From: Variovorax sp. OAS795
Lineage (GTDB): Bacteria > Pseudomonadota > Gammaproteobacteria > Burkholderiales > Burkholderiaceae_C
Reading direction: 5' to 3'
Length of the DNA stretch: 64,000 nucleotides
NCBI RefSeq assembly: GCF_040546685.1
Contig: NZ_JBEPOH010000001.1
Location: 1,488,001-1,552,000 of the forward strand
The first letter of the stretch is position 1; every line of letters begins with the position of its first letter. The notes beneath the pieces are model-generated. The model was not told where the DNA came from, searched no databases, and worked only from the letters and a program-made list of their open reading frames with translations. The position numbers were made by a program, and so were the translations under genes. This document shows positions 18,376 through 27,778 of this stretch, in pieces.

Positions 18376-19686
18376 ATGAAGCGTTTTCTGAAAGCGGGCC
18401 TCGTCCTCGCACTCGCCGGCACGGGGCTCGTGTCCCAGGCCGCCACCGAACTCGTGATTGCCACCGTCAACAACGGCCACATGATCGAGATGCAGAAGCT
18501 CACGCCCTTCTTCGAGAAAGCCAATCCCGACATCAAGCTCAAGTGGGTGACCCTGGAAGAAGGCACGCTGCGCCAGCGCGTGACGACCGACATCGCCACC
18601 AAGGGCGGCCAGTTCGACGTGATGACCATCGGCCTGTACGAAGCACCGATCTGGTCGAAGAAAGGCTGGCTCCAGCCGATCGCCACCGACGCCGCCTACG
18701 ATGCCGACGACCTGCTGCCCGCCATCCGCGGCGGCCTGTCCTACGAAGGCAAGCTCTACGCCGCGCCGTTCTACGGCGAGAGCTCGATGCTCATGTACCG
18801 CAAGGACCTGGCGGACAAGGCCGGCTTCCAGATGCCCGAGCAGCCCACCTGGGCCCAGGTGAAGGAACTGGCCGGCAAGATCCACGACCCGAAGGCCGGC
18901 GTGTACGGCATGTGCCTGCGCGGCAAGCCCGGCTGGGGCGACAACATGGCGTTTTTGACCACGCTGGTCAACACCAACGGCGGCCAGTGGTTCGACATGC
19001 AGTGGAAGCCGCAGATCGACACCAAGCCGTGGAAGGACGCGATCAACTTCTACGTCGACCTGATGAAGTCCTACGGCCCGCCCGGTGCCTCGGCCAACAG
19101 CTTCAACGAGAACCTCGCTCTCTTCAACGAAGGCAAGTGCGGCATGTGGGTGGATGCGACCATCGCGGCCTCGTTCATCAGCGACCCGAAGCAGTCGAAG
19201 GTGGCCGACAAGGTCGCGTTCGCACAAGCCCCGGTGGCCGTCACGCCCAAGGGTGCCAACTGGCTGTGGACCTGGAACCTGGCCATTCCCGCCAGCTCGA
19301 CCAAGGGCGCGGCCGCGCAGACCTTCGTGAAGTGGGCCACCTCCAAGGACTACGTGAACCTGGTCGCCAAGGAGCATGGCTGGGCCACGGTGCCCACCGG
19401 CACGCGCAAGTCGACCTATGCGAACCCGGAGTTCCAGAAGGTCGCCAAGTTCGCCGCGGCCGAGAAGAAGGCGATCGACACCGCCAACCTCAGCGACAGC
19501 ACCTTGCCCAAGTCGCCCTACGTGGGCGTGCAGTACGCGGCCATTCCGGAATTCCAAGCCATCGGCGTGGCGGTCGGCCAGCAGATGAGCGCGGCGCTGT
19601 CGGGCAAGGTCACGGTCGACCAGGCGCTGAAGACATCGCAGACGGCGGCCGAGCGGGAGATGAAGAAGGCCGGGTACTACAAGTAG
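18376..19686 (+). CDS. mtlE: Polyol ABC transporter substrate-binding protein (MtlE/SmoE-like)
   Basis: A 436-residue periplasmic binding protein of the extracellular solute-binding family 1. The signal peptide covers residues 1-22 (ending VSQA). The sequence style (ELVIATVNNGHMIEMQKLTPFFEK, FYGESSMLMYRKDL) is that of the mannitol/sorbitol proteins MtlE and SmoE. TAGGAG precedes the ATG at 18376. It is the first gene of the polyol operon and is followed by a pair of stem-loops before the first permease gene. Mannitol, sorbitol and arabitol are the likely ligands, from operon content. Confidence 0.88.
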   Translation: MKRFLKAGLVLALAGTGLVSQAATELVIATVNNGHMIEMQKLTPFFEKANPDIKLKWVTLEEGTLRQRVTTDIATKGGQFDVMTIGLYEAPIWSKKGWLQPIATDAAYDADDLLPAIRGGLSYEGKLYAAPFYGESSMLMYRKDLADKAGFQMPEQPTWAQVKELAGKIHDPKAGVYGMCLRGKPGWGDNMAFLTTLVNTNGGQWFDMQWKPQIDTKPWKDAINFYVDLMKSYGPPGASANSFNENLALFNEGKCGMWVDATIAASFISDPKQSKVADKVAFAQAPVAVTPKGANWLWTWNLAIPASSTKGAAAQTFVKWATSKDYVNLVAKEHGWATVPTGTRKSTYANPEFQKVAKFAAAEKKAIDTANLSDSTLPKSPYVGVQYAAIPEFQAIGVAVGQQMSAALSGKVTVDQALKTSQTAAEREMKKAGYYK

Positions 19687-19698
19687 AAAGCTGTCTTT

Positions 19699-19798
19699 CC
19701 CCTCTCCCGCTCGGGGAGAGGGCAGGGTGAGGGGGCGGCGTGCCCATGACAGCCGCCGCATGCCCTCACCCCAACCCTCTCCCGCAAGCGGGAGAGGG
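19699..19798. repeat. REP-like double stem-loop between mtlE and mtlF
   Basis: Two related hairpins face each other: CCCTCTCCC/GGGAGAGGG with loop GCTCG (19700-19722) and a perfect 11-bp CCCTCTCCCGC/GCGGGAGAGGG (19775-19798). Between them AGGGTGAGGGG and CCCTCACCCC form a further inverted pair. This paired CCCTCTCCC architecture is typical of dispersed bacterial REP-like elements. Located directly after the binding-protein gene, it may stabilise that message or reduce read-through. Confidence 0.7.
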
Positions 19799-19822
19799 GG
19801 CAACAGCCTGAGAGGAACCAAG

Positions 19823-20680
19823 ATGAACCGACTCCTGCCCCGGGCCCTGATGGCGCCCGCCGTGCTCACGCTCCTCCTGTGGATGATCGTGCCGCTCGCG
19901 ATGACGTTGTACTTCTCGCTCGTGAACTACAACCTCATGCAGCCCGGCGAGCGCACGTTCGCGGGCATCGAGAACTTTCACTATTTCGTCACCGACCCGG
20001 ACTTCTGGCCCGCCACCTGGAACACGCTGATGCTGATCGGCAGCGTGATCGGCATCACGGTGGTGTTCGGCGTGCTGCTCGCGCTGCTGGTGAACGAGCC
20101 CTTCCCGGGCCGCGGCATCGTGCGGGTGCTGCTCATCTCGCCGTTCTTCGTCATGCCCGCGGTCAACGCGCTGCTTTGGAAGCACATGATGATGAACCCC
20201 ATCTACGGCATCCTGGCCGACGTGTGGCGCTTCTTCGGCGCGCAGCCTGTCGACTGGCTCACCGATGTGCCCCTGTTCTCGGTGATCGTCATGGTGGCCT
20301 GGCAGTGGCTGCCCTTCGCGTGCCTGATCTTCATCACCTCGCTGCAGTCGCTCGACCGCGAGCAGATGGAGGCCGCGCGCATGGACGGCGCCAGCGCGTT
20401 CCAGCGCTTCTTCTACCTGACCATTCCACACCTCGGCCGGCCGATGGCGGTGGTGATCATGATCGAGATGATCTTCCTGCTCAGCGTGTTCGCCGAGATC
20501 GCCATCACCACCAATGGCGGGCCGGGCAACGAGAGCACCAACATGACCTACCTGATCTTCAAGCAGTCGCTGATGAACTTCGACGTGGGCGTGGCTTCGG
20601 CCGGTGCGCTGTTCGCGGTGGTGCTGGCGAACATCGTGGCGGTGTTCCTCATCCGCATCATCGGCAAGAACCTGGACTGA
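19823..20680 (+). CDS. mtlF: Polyol ABC transporter permease (MtlF/SmoF-like)
   Basis: A 285-residue inner-membrane permease of the MalF/UgpA class with about six helices; the EAA loop is EQMEAARMDGASAFQRFFYLTIPHLGRP (only the core EAARMDGA is diagnostic). The start at 19823 follows AGAGGAA; the frame continues upstream across the repeat, which is not plausible coding sequence. It pairs with the MtlG-like permease encoded 10 nt downstream. Confidence 0.9.
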   Translation: MNRLLPRALMAPAVLTLLLWMIVPLAMTLYFSLVNYNLMQPGERTFAGIENFHYFVTDPDFWPATWNTLMLIGSVIGITVVFGVLLALLVNEPFPGRGIVRVLLISPFFVMPAVNALLWKHMMMNPIYGILADVWRFFGAQPVDWLTDVPLFSVIVMVAWQWLPFACLIFITSLQSLDREQMEAARMDGASAFQRFFYLTIPHLGRPMAVVIMIEMIFLLSVFAEIAITTNGGPGNESTNMTYLIFKQSLMNFDVGVASAGALFAVVLANIVAVFLIRIIGKNLD

Positions 20681-20690
20681 GGGAACGACC

Positions 20691-21515
20691 ATGCAACCCG
20701 GCAATTTCCTTCCGCAACTCTTGCGCACCGTGGGGGCGTGGGCCGCGGCGCTGCTCCTGTTCTTTCCGCTCGGCTGGCTGTTCCTCACAGCCTTCAAGAC
20801 GGAGCTGCAGGCGATCCACGTACCGCCGCTCTTCATCTTCGAGCCCACGCTGGACAACTTCGGCGAAGTGCAGCGCCGCAGCGACTACCTGCTGTATGCG
20901 CGCAACTCGCTCATCACCAGCCTGGGTTCGACCGTCATCGGCCTCCTGATCGCAGCGCCGGCCGCGTACTCGATGGCCTTCTTCCGCACGAAGAAGACGC
21001 GCGACATCCTGATGTGGATGCTCTCCACCAAGATGATGCCGGCCGTCGGCGCGCTGGTGCCGATCTACGTGCTCGCGCAGACCGCGGGCCTCTTGGATTC
21101 GCTCACCGCGCTCACGGTCGTGTTCACGCTGTCGAACCTGCCGATCATGGTGTGGATGCTCTACAGCGCCTACAAGGACATTCCGAACGAGATCCTCGAG
21201 GCCGCGCGCATGGACGGCGCCAGACTGTGGACCGAGTTCCGCCATGTGGTGCTGCCGCTGTCCGTCGGTGGGCTCGCATCGACCGGCCTCCTGTGCCTGG
21301 TCCTGAGCTGGAACGAGGCCTTCTGGGCACTCAACCTGAGCTCCGCCAAGGCCGGCACGCTGGCCACGCTCATTGCCTCCTACTCCAGCCCCGAGGGCCT
21401 GTTCTGGGCCAAGCTGTCGGCCGCTTCGCTGATGGCCATCGCGCCCATCGTGGTGTTCGGCTGGTTCAGCCAGAAGCAGCTCGTCCAGGGCCTGACCTTC
21501 GGCGCCGTCAAGTAA
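20691..21515 (+). CDS. mtlG: Polyol ABC transporter permease (MtlG/SmoG-like)
   Basis: A 274-residue inner-membrane permease of the MalG/UgpE class, second membrane subunit of the polyol importer. EILEAARMDGARLWTEF is the EAA loop that contacts the ATPase, and the C-terminal QKQLVQGLTFGAVK is the usual end of this family. The ATG at 20691 follows GAGGGAACGACC, giving an acceptable ribosome site. It lies 10 nt after mtlF and 17 nt before the ATPase gene. Confidence 0.9.
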   Translation: MQPGNFLPQLLRTVGAWAAALLLFFPLGWLFLTAFKTELQAIHVPPLFIFEPTLDNFGEVQRRSDYLLYARNSLITSLGSTVIGLLIAAPAAYSMAFFRTKKTRDILMWMLSTKMMPAVGALVPIYVLAQTAGLLDSLTALTVVFTLSNLPIMVWMLYSAYKDIPNEILEAARMDGARLWTEFRHVVLPLSVGGLASTGLLCLVLSWNEAFWALNLSSAKAGTLATLIASYSSPEGLFWAKLSAASLMAIAPIVVFGWFSQKQLVQGLTFGAVK

Positions 21516-21532
21516 AGAAAGGGAGACACCTC

Positions 21533-22570
<1,038 letters not shown>

Positions 22571-22599
22571 GCCTTTCCATTTTCTTCCGGACGTTTCCC

Positions 22600-24048
22600 G
22601 TGATCCCTGCAGCTGCGCCCCTTGTCGCGCCTTCTCCACCGGCTCCTTCGGAGTTCACGGTGCTCCACCTCGGCCTCGGCTCCTTCCATCGGGCCCACCA
22701 GGCCGTCTACCTCCAGCGCCTGATCGATGCGGGCGACACCCGCTGGTCGCTGTCGGGCGCTAACATCCGGCCCGACATGGCCGATGTGGTTGCCGCCCTG
22801 CAGGCGCAGGGCGGGCGCTACACGCTCGAAACCGTGTCGCCCGCGGGCGAGTACCGCTACGAAGAGATCGAAGCCATCCGCGAAGTGCTGGCTTGGGAGC
22901 CCTCGCTGTCCGCGGTGATCGCACGCGGTGCGGCGCCGTCCACGCGCATCGTGTCCTTCACCGTGACCGAGGCGGGCTATTACCTCGACACGAAGGGCAA
23001 GCTGGACCTGACGTTCGCCGACCTGTCGGCCGACATCGAGCGCGCGCGCCGCAGCGAGCCGGGCGGCGAAGGCGTGACCATCTACGGCGCCGTCTGCGCG
23101 ATCCTGCGCGCGCGCAAGGCCGCGCAGGCCGGCGCCGTGACGCTGCTGAACTGCGACAACCTGCGCCACAACGGCGATCGTTTCCGTGCCGGGCTGCTCC
23201 AATTCATCGAGCGCGCAGGAGACGCCGATCTGCTCGCATGGGTGCAGGCGAACACCGCCTGCCCCAACGCGATGGTGGACCGCATCACGCCCCGCCCGCC
23301 GCCCGAACTGCGCGCGCGCGTGCAGGCCGCCACGGGCCGCGACGATGCGGCCGCGATCACCGGCGAGAGCTTCATCCAGTGGGTGATCGAAGACAACTTC
23401 GCGGCCGGCCGACCCGACTGGGCGCGCGTGGGCGTGGAACTGGTCGCATCGGTGCAGCCCTATGAAGAAGCCAAGATCCGCATCCTCAATGCCACGCACA
23501 GCTGCATCGCCTGGGCCGGCACGCTGGCCGGGCTGGGCTTCATCCACGAGGGCACGCACCACGCCGCGATCCGCAAGGTGGCCTTCGACTACGTGACCGA
23601 CGACGTCATCCCGTGCCTCAGTCCGAGCCCGATCGATCTTGCGGCGTATCGCGACGTGGTGCTCGAGCGCTTCGGCAATCCCGCGATCCGCGACACCAAC
23701 CAGCGGGTCGCGGCCGACGGGTTCTCGAAGATCCCGGGCTTCATCGCGCCCACGGTACGCGAGCGGCTCGCTGCGGGTCAGCCGATCTCGAGCGTCGCCA
23801 TGCTGCCCGCGCTGTTCCTCGCCTTCCTGCAGCTCTGGCATCGCGGGGCACTGCCCTATGCGTACCAGGACCAGGGCATGGACGAGGCGGTGGCGCGTGC
23901 GATCTGCGGCGCGGCCGATCCGGTGCTCGCGCTGTGCTCGGACGCCGGACTTTGGGGCCCTGTCGCGGGCGATGCGCGGCTGGTCGATGCCGTGCGCGGT
24001 GCGAGCGCGCGGGTGAAGAATCTTGTGAATGGGGGAACAAAGGTATGA
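22600..24048 (+). CDS. Long-chain polyol dehydrogenase (mannitol/D-arabinitol dehydrogenase)
   Basis: A 482-residue NAD-dependent member of the polyol-specific long-chain dehydrogenase family, oxidising mannitol to fructose or D-arabinitol to D-xylulose. The N-terminal nucleotide site is VLHLGLGSFHRAHQAVY, and the family catalytic motif K-x4-N-x2-H is present as AKIRILNATHS. Family members MtlD and DalD both fit; the xylulokinase gene in the operon favours at least some arabinitol activity. A GTG start at 22600, 29 nt after mtlK, is used, with only a weak ribosome site (TTCCGGACG). The stop overlaps the next ATG by four bases. Confidence 0.88.
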   Translation: MIPAAAPLVAPSPPAPSEFTVLHLGLGSFHRAHQAVYLQRLIDAGDTRWSLSGANIRPDMADVVAALQAQGGRYTLETVSPAGEYRYEEIEAIREVLAWEPSLSAVIARGAAPSTRIVSFTVTEAGYYLDTKGKLDLTFADLSADIERARRSEPGGEGVTIYGAVCAILRARKAAQAGAVTLLNCDNLRHNGDRFRAGLLQFIERAGDADLLAWVQANTACPNAMVDRITPRPPPELRARVQAATGRDDAAAITGESFIQWVIEDNFAAGRPDWARVGVELVASVQPYEEAKIRILNATHSCIAWAGTLAGLGFIHEGTHHAAIRKVAFDYVTDDVIPCLSPSPIDLAAYRDVVLERFGNPAIRDTNQRVAADGFSKIPGFIAPTVRERLAAGQPISSVAMLPALFLAFLQLWHRGALPYAYQDQGMDEAVARAICGAADPVLALCSDAGLWGPVAGDARLVDAVRGASARVKNLVNGGTKV

Positions 24049-24833
24049 GCGAACGTCTGAAGAACCGCCACGTGCTGCTGACCGGCGCGGGCGGCGGCAT
24101 CGGCCTGGCCGTGGCCGAGGCCTGTATGGCGGAAGGTGCGCGCTGCAGCGTGATCGACCGTGCAACGGCGGCGCCCGACGCCGTGCGTGCGCTGCAGCAA
24201 GGCCATCCCGACAAGCTCGCCTACATTGCGGCCGACGTGACCGACACGCAGGCCATCGCGCACATGCTGGCCGAGGCGCAGGTCGCGTTCGGGCCGGTCC
24301 ACACGCTGTTCAACAACGCAGCCGTGTTCGACCTGGCGCCGCTGCTCGACAGCGACGAGGCTTCGTTCGACAGGCTGTTCGCGGTCAACGTAAAGGGCAT
24401 GTTCTTCGTGATGCAGGCCGTGCTGCGCCACATGGTCGAGACCGGCGCCCAGGGTGCCTCGGTCATCAACATGGCGTCGCAGGCCGGGCGCCGCGGCGAA
24501 GCGCTGGTGTCGCACTACTGCGCGACCAAGGCGGCGGTGATCAGCTACACCCAGAGCGCCGCGCTGGCCATGGCGCCGCACGGCATTCGCGTCAACGGCA
24601 TTGCACCGGGCGTGGTCGACACGCCGATGTGGGACCATGTCGACAGCCTCTTCGCCAAGGCCGAAGGCTTGCCGCCGGGAGAGAAGAAGCGCCGCGTGGG
24701 CCTGGAGGTGCCGCTCGGCCGCATGGGGCTGCCCAGCGACATCGCGGGGGCGGCGGTGTTCCTTGCCAGCGACGAGGCGCGCTACATCACGGCGCAGACC
24801 TTGAATGTCGATGGTGGCAATGTGATGAGCTGA
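24045..24833 (+). CDS. SDR polyol dehydrogenase (SmoS sorbitol dehydrogenase-like)
   Basis: A 262-residue short-chain dehydrogenase. The cofactor motif TGAGGGIG (about residues 13-20), NNAA, catalytic Ser in NMASQAGRRGEA, and Tyr-x3-Lys in YCATK are all present. The stretches FDLAPLL, INMASQAGRRGEALV, APGVVDTPMWD and VDGGN closely resemble SmoS, which oxidises D-glucitol to D-fructose and L-iditol/galactitol. The start overlaps the previous stop (ATGA). It gives the operon a second polyol specificity beside the long-chain dehydrogenase. A 258-bp inverted repeat follows its stop. Confidence 0.9.
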   Translation: MSERLKNRHVLLTGAGGGIGLAVAEACMAEGARCSVIDRATAAPDAVRALQQGHPDKLAYIAADVTDTQAIAHMLAEAQVAFGPVHTLFNNAAVFDLAPLLDSDEASFDRLFAVNVKGMFFVMQAVLRHMVETGAQGASVINMASQAGRRGEALVSHYCATKAAVISYTQSAALAMAPHGIRVNGIAPGVVDTPMWDHVDSLFAKAEGLPPGEKKRRVGLEVPLGRMGLPSDIAGAAVFLASDEARYITAQTLNVDGGNVMS

Positions 24834-24862
24834 GATGAAGTTTGCTGTGCATGAGGTGCCGC

Positions 24863-25120
24863 GTTCAGGGCGCGCTCCCGCCGACGGGGTACCTTTCTCC
24901 GCGAACGTCCCCCGGCCTGCGGCCTCCTCCTTTATTTCGCTGCGCAAGGCACCCCGCCAGCGGGTGCGTTGGGCAGAGCACCGGTTGATCGGCGAGCACG
25001 AGAGCCGCGCCCGGTGTGCGCAGGGCGCCGGGTGCTCCCCGCAGCGAAATAAAGGTGGAGCAGAAGGCGGGGGACATTCGCGGAGGGGAGTACCCGGTGG
25101 CCTGTGCACGCGCCCTGAAC
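24863..25120. repeat. 258-bp imperfect inverted-repeat element inside the polyol operon
   Basis: The gap 24834-25148 holds no gene. Its ends are the perfect terminal inverted repeats GTTCAGGGCGCG (24863-24874) and CGCGCCCTGAAC (25109-25120). Arms of about 80 bp match in inverted orientation with roughly four identities in five, and their inner ends are a perfect 16-bp pair (24929-24944 with 25040-25055, containing TTTATTTCGCTGCG). About 95 bp lie in the loop. As RNA the region could fold into a very long hairpin. It looks like a non-coding miniature mobile element or a large REP-type repeat; no transposase is nearby. Confidence 0.75.
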
Positions 25121-25148
25121 ACACTGCTGCTTTTGAAGCAACCCATCC

Positions 25149-25820
25149 ATGAATCAAGATTTCCACCTCTACCTGGACAGCGCCGACCTGGCAGAGCTGA
25201 AGACCTGCCTCCCGCATCCGGTCGTGCACGGCGTGACGACCAATCCCACGCTGCTGCGGCGCGCCGGCATCGGCCGGGGCGAATTGCCGGGCTTGCTCAA
25301 GCGCTGCATCGACCTGGGCGCCCGCCAGGTGCAGGCGCAGGTGCATGAGAGCGAGGTCGACGGCATGCTCGAAGACGCGCGCGCCTTGCTGTCGCACTTC
25401 GACCCGGGCCAACTGGTCGTCAAGATTCCCGCCACGCGCCAAGGGCTGGATGCCGGTGCAAGGCTCATCGCGCAAGGCGTGCCGGTGACATGGACCGCGG
25501 TGTACGCGCCCGAACAGGCGCACTTCGCGTCGCAGCTCGGCGCGGCCTATGCGGCGCCTTACCTCGGGCGGCTCGAAGATGTCGGCATCGACGGACTCGC
25601 GTTGATCGCCCGGATGCAGGCCCTGGTCTCCCAGCGGCCTTCGTCCGGCACACGCCTCCTGGTCGCCAGCGTCCGCTCGCGCGAGGCGTATCTTTCGTTG
25701 CTGGAACTGGGCGTGCGGGCCATCACGATTCCGCCGCGCCTGTTGGCCGAACTGCTCGACCATCCCGCCACGCTGGCCGCGGAGCGCGGCTTCCTGGCCG
25801 ACGCGCGCGCCTTGTCCTGA
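25149..25820 (+). CDS. Transaldolase/fructose-6-phosphate aldolase family protein (FSA/TalC-like)
   Basis: A 223-residue protein of the small transaldolase subfamily, which includes fructose-6-phosphate aldolase (cleaves fructose 6-phosphate to dihydroxyacetone and glyceraldehyde 3-phosphate) and TalC. LYLDSADLAELK opens the chain, GVTTNPTLL follows, and the Schiff-base lysine is in LVVKIPATRQGL. The later segments TAVYAPEQ, AAPYLGRLEDVG and ITIPP match FSA positions. Length equals FSA (about 220). It lies in a polyol operon together with fructokinase. Whether it is an aldolase or a transaldolase cannot be decided by eye. It starts 28 nt after the inverted-repeat element; no strong ribosome site is seen. 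Confidence 0.82.
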   Translation: MNQDFHLYLDSADLAELKTCLPHPVVHGVTTNPTLLRRAGIGRGELPGLLKRCIDLGARQVQAQVHESEVDGMLEDARALLSHFDPGQLVVKIPATRQGLDAGARLIAQGVPVTWTAVYAPEQAHFASQLGAAYAAPYLGRLEDVGIDGLALIARMQALVSQRPSSGTRLLVASVRSREAYLSLLELGVRAITIPPRLLAELLDHPATLAAERGFLADARALS

Positions 25821-25840
25821 AAGAAGAGAATCCGAGAACC

Positions 25841-26809
25841 ATGCGCATTGCACTCACGGGCGAAGCCCTGATCGATTTCACCGCCAGCGAGCCCGGCACG
25901 CTCGCATTCCTGGGCCACGAAGGCGGCTCGCCGCTCAACACGGCCGTGGCCTGCGCGCGGCTGGGCGAGCCGACCGGCTTTCTCACGCAGCTGTCGAACG
26001 ACCTGTTCGGCGAACGGCTGCTGTGTTTTCTCGAACGCAACGGGGTGGACACCAGCTACATCCTGCGCAGCGATGCGCCCTCGACCCTGGCCTTTGTCGA
26101 GCGCACGCCGCAGACCAACCGCTACGCGTTCTACACCCGCGGCAGCGCCGACGCGACCTGGGCGCCCGAGCCGCTGCCGCAGCTGCCCGCGGACTGCCGC
26201 TTTCTTCATTTCGGTTCCATCTCGCTGCTGCAGGAACCCGCGGCCACGCGCATCGCCGAGCTGGTCACGGCCAATGCCGGGCGCCGTGTGATCGTGTTCG
26301 ATCCCAACGTCCGGCCCAGCCTCATTCCCGACATGGCGGCGTATCGCGTGCGTGTCATGGACTGGCTGGCCATGGCCGACCTCGTCAAGCTCAGCGATGA
26401 AGACGCCGAGCTGCTGGCGCCCGGCCGGCCGGTCGATGCGCTGGCCGCGGAGTGCCTGCAAGCCGGCGCGCATGCGGTCATCGTCACGCGCGGCGGCGCG
26501 GGGGCCACGCTCTGGCGCACGGGGCACGAGCCGCTCACCGTCGCTGCGCCGCGCGTCCAGGTGGTCGACACCATCGGCGCGGGCGACACTTTCACGGCGG
26601 GGCTGTCGGTCGCGCTGCTGGCGCAGGGCGTCGACCATCCGGCGCAGCTCGGCCAGCTGGCGGACGAGACCTGGCGCGAGGTGATGGGCTTCGCGGCCAC
26701 GGCCGCCGCGTTGAACTGCACCCGCGAAGGGGCCGATCCACCCACGCTCGAAGCGGTGCGCGCCGCGCTCGCGCAGCAAGACCACGGGCCGGTCCTGTCC
26801 CGGTCCTGA
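25841..26809 (+). CDS. mtlZ: Fructokinase, PfkB family (MtlZ-like)
   Basis: A 322-residue PfkB-family sugar kinase, probably phosphorylating the fructose made from mannitol or sorbitol to fructose 6-phosphate. The opening ALTGEALIDF, GGSPLNTAVACARLG (substrate region) and the C-terminal signature DTIGAGDTFTAGL with catalytic Asp are present. The ATG at 25841 follows AAGAAGAGAA. The name follows the Pseudomonas mtlEFGKDYZ operon, whose last gene encodes fructokinase; there is no direct proof of specificity here. Confidence 0.88.
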   Translation: MRIALTGEALIDFTASEPGTLAFLGHEGGSPLNTAVACARLGEPTGFLTQLSNDLFGERLLCFLERNGVDTSYILRSDAPSTLAFVERTPQTNRYAFYTRGSADATWAPEPLPQLPADCRFLHFGSISLLQEPAATRIAELVTANAGRRVIVFDPNVRPSLIPDMAAYRVRVMDWLAMADLVKLSDEDAELLAPGRPVDALAAECLQAGAHAVIVTRGGAGATLWRTGHEPLTVAAPRVQVVDTIGAGDTFTAGLSVALLAQGVDHPAQLGQLADETWREVMGFAATAAALNCTREGADPPTLEAVRAALAQQDHGPVLSRS

Positions 26810-26823
26810 AATCCCGTGCTGCC

Positions 26824-27762
26824 ATGACCACGACCAGCCGCAAACGCGCGATCCCGCGCCAGCGCCAGCCCGAACTGGAGCGCGACATCGCGCGCTCTCC
26901 GTCACTGGGCTACGAAGCTCCTGAAACCGGCCTGGTGCGCTGCCTTGCGCACGGCTTCCCGAGCCCGCTGGTGCGATGGCATTTCCATGAGGACTACGAG
27001 CTGCACCTGATCACCGAGACCTCGGGCAAGGCCTTCATCGGCGACTGGATCGGGCCGTTCCAGCCCGGGCACCTGGTGCTCTGCGGGCCCCGCCTGCCGC
27101 ACAACTGGATCTCGCTCGACGTGCCCGAAGGCGGCGCAGCAGGGCGAGACCGCGTGATTCAGTTCCGCCACGAGCCCATCGAACGCGCGGCAGCGGAGAT
27201 TCCCGAACTGCGCGAGGTGATGCAGCTGTTCGAGCGGGCGCGGCACGGCATCGAGTTCTTCGGCATGTCGCAGCAGGCGCAATCGCACTGGGACAGCATC
27301 AAGGCCGCGCGCGGCACACGCCGGCTCGGGCTGTTCCTGGAATTCATGGCCGACCTTGCGCAATGCACCGACTACCGGCTGTTGTCGAGCGTGCAGATGC
27401 AGGGCGCGCAAGGCGCCGACGGCGACGCGCAGGTCGACCAGATCAACGAAATCGTCAACCGCCTCACGGCCAACCTCGCGGACTCGATCTCGATGTCCGA
27501 CGTGGCGGCCGAGCTCGGCATGAGTGAGAGCCGCTTCAGCCGCTTCTTCCGGCGCTCCACCGGCAACAGCTTCACCGATTTCGTCAACCGCGTGCGCATC
27601 AACAGTGCCTGCCACCTGCTCATGCAGACCGACCACTACGTCACCGACATCTGCTACCAGGTGGGCTTCAACAACGTCGCCAATTTCAACCGGCGCTTTC
27701 TCGAAATCAAGGGCATGACGCCCAGCGAGTTCCGACGCCAGGCCGACACGCGCTTCGGCTGA
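26824..27762 (+). CDS. mtlR: AraC-family transcriptional activator (MtlR-like)
   Basis: A 312-residue regulator: an N-terminal cupin-like sensing domain (HFHEDYELHLITETSGKAF near residues 55-75) and a C-terminal pair of helix-turn-helix motifs typical of AraC/XylS proteins (SMSDVAAELGMSESRFSRFF, then YVTDICYQVGFNNVANFNRR, then MTPSEFRR). The Pseudomonas MtlR controlling the mannitol operon has this layout. Encoded inside the operon it probably controls, between fructokinase and xylulokinase, it would be co-expressed with its targets and bind the 21-bp spaced repeats at 18272-18299. Confidence 0.88.
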   Translation: MTTTSRKRAIPRQRQPELERDIARSPSLGYEAPETGLVRCLAHGFPSPLVRWHFHEDYELHLITETSGKAFIGDWIGPFQPGHLVLCGPRLPHNWISLDVPEGGAAGRDRVIQFRHEPIERAAAEIPELREVMQLFERARHGIEFFGMSQQAQSHWDSIKAARGTRRLGLFLEFMADLAQCTDYRLLSSVQMQGAQGADGDAQVDQINEIVNRLTANLADSISMSDVAAELGMSESRFSRFFRRSTGNSFTDFVNRVRINSACHLLMQTDHYVTDICYQVGFNNVANFNRRFLEIKGMTPSEFRRQADTRFG

Positions 27763-27778
27763 ACCAAGGAGCACCCAC

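Noticed and set aside
24835..25152. Short open frames on both strands inside the inverted-repeat element
   Set aside because: They mirror each other because of the palindrome and show no protein family; the region is explained as a non-coding repeat.
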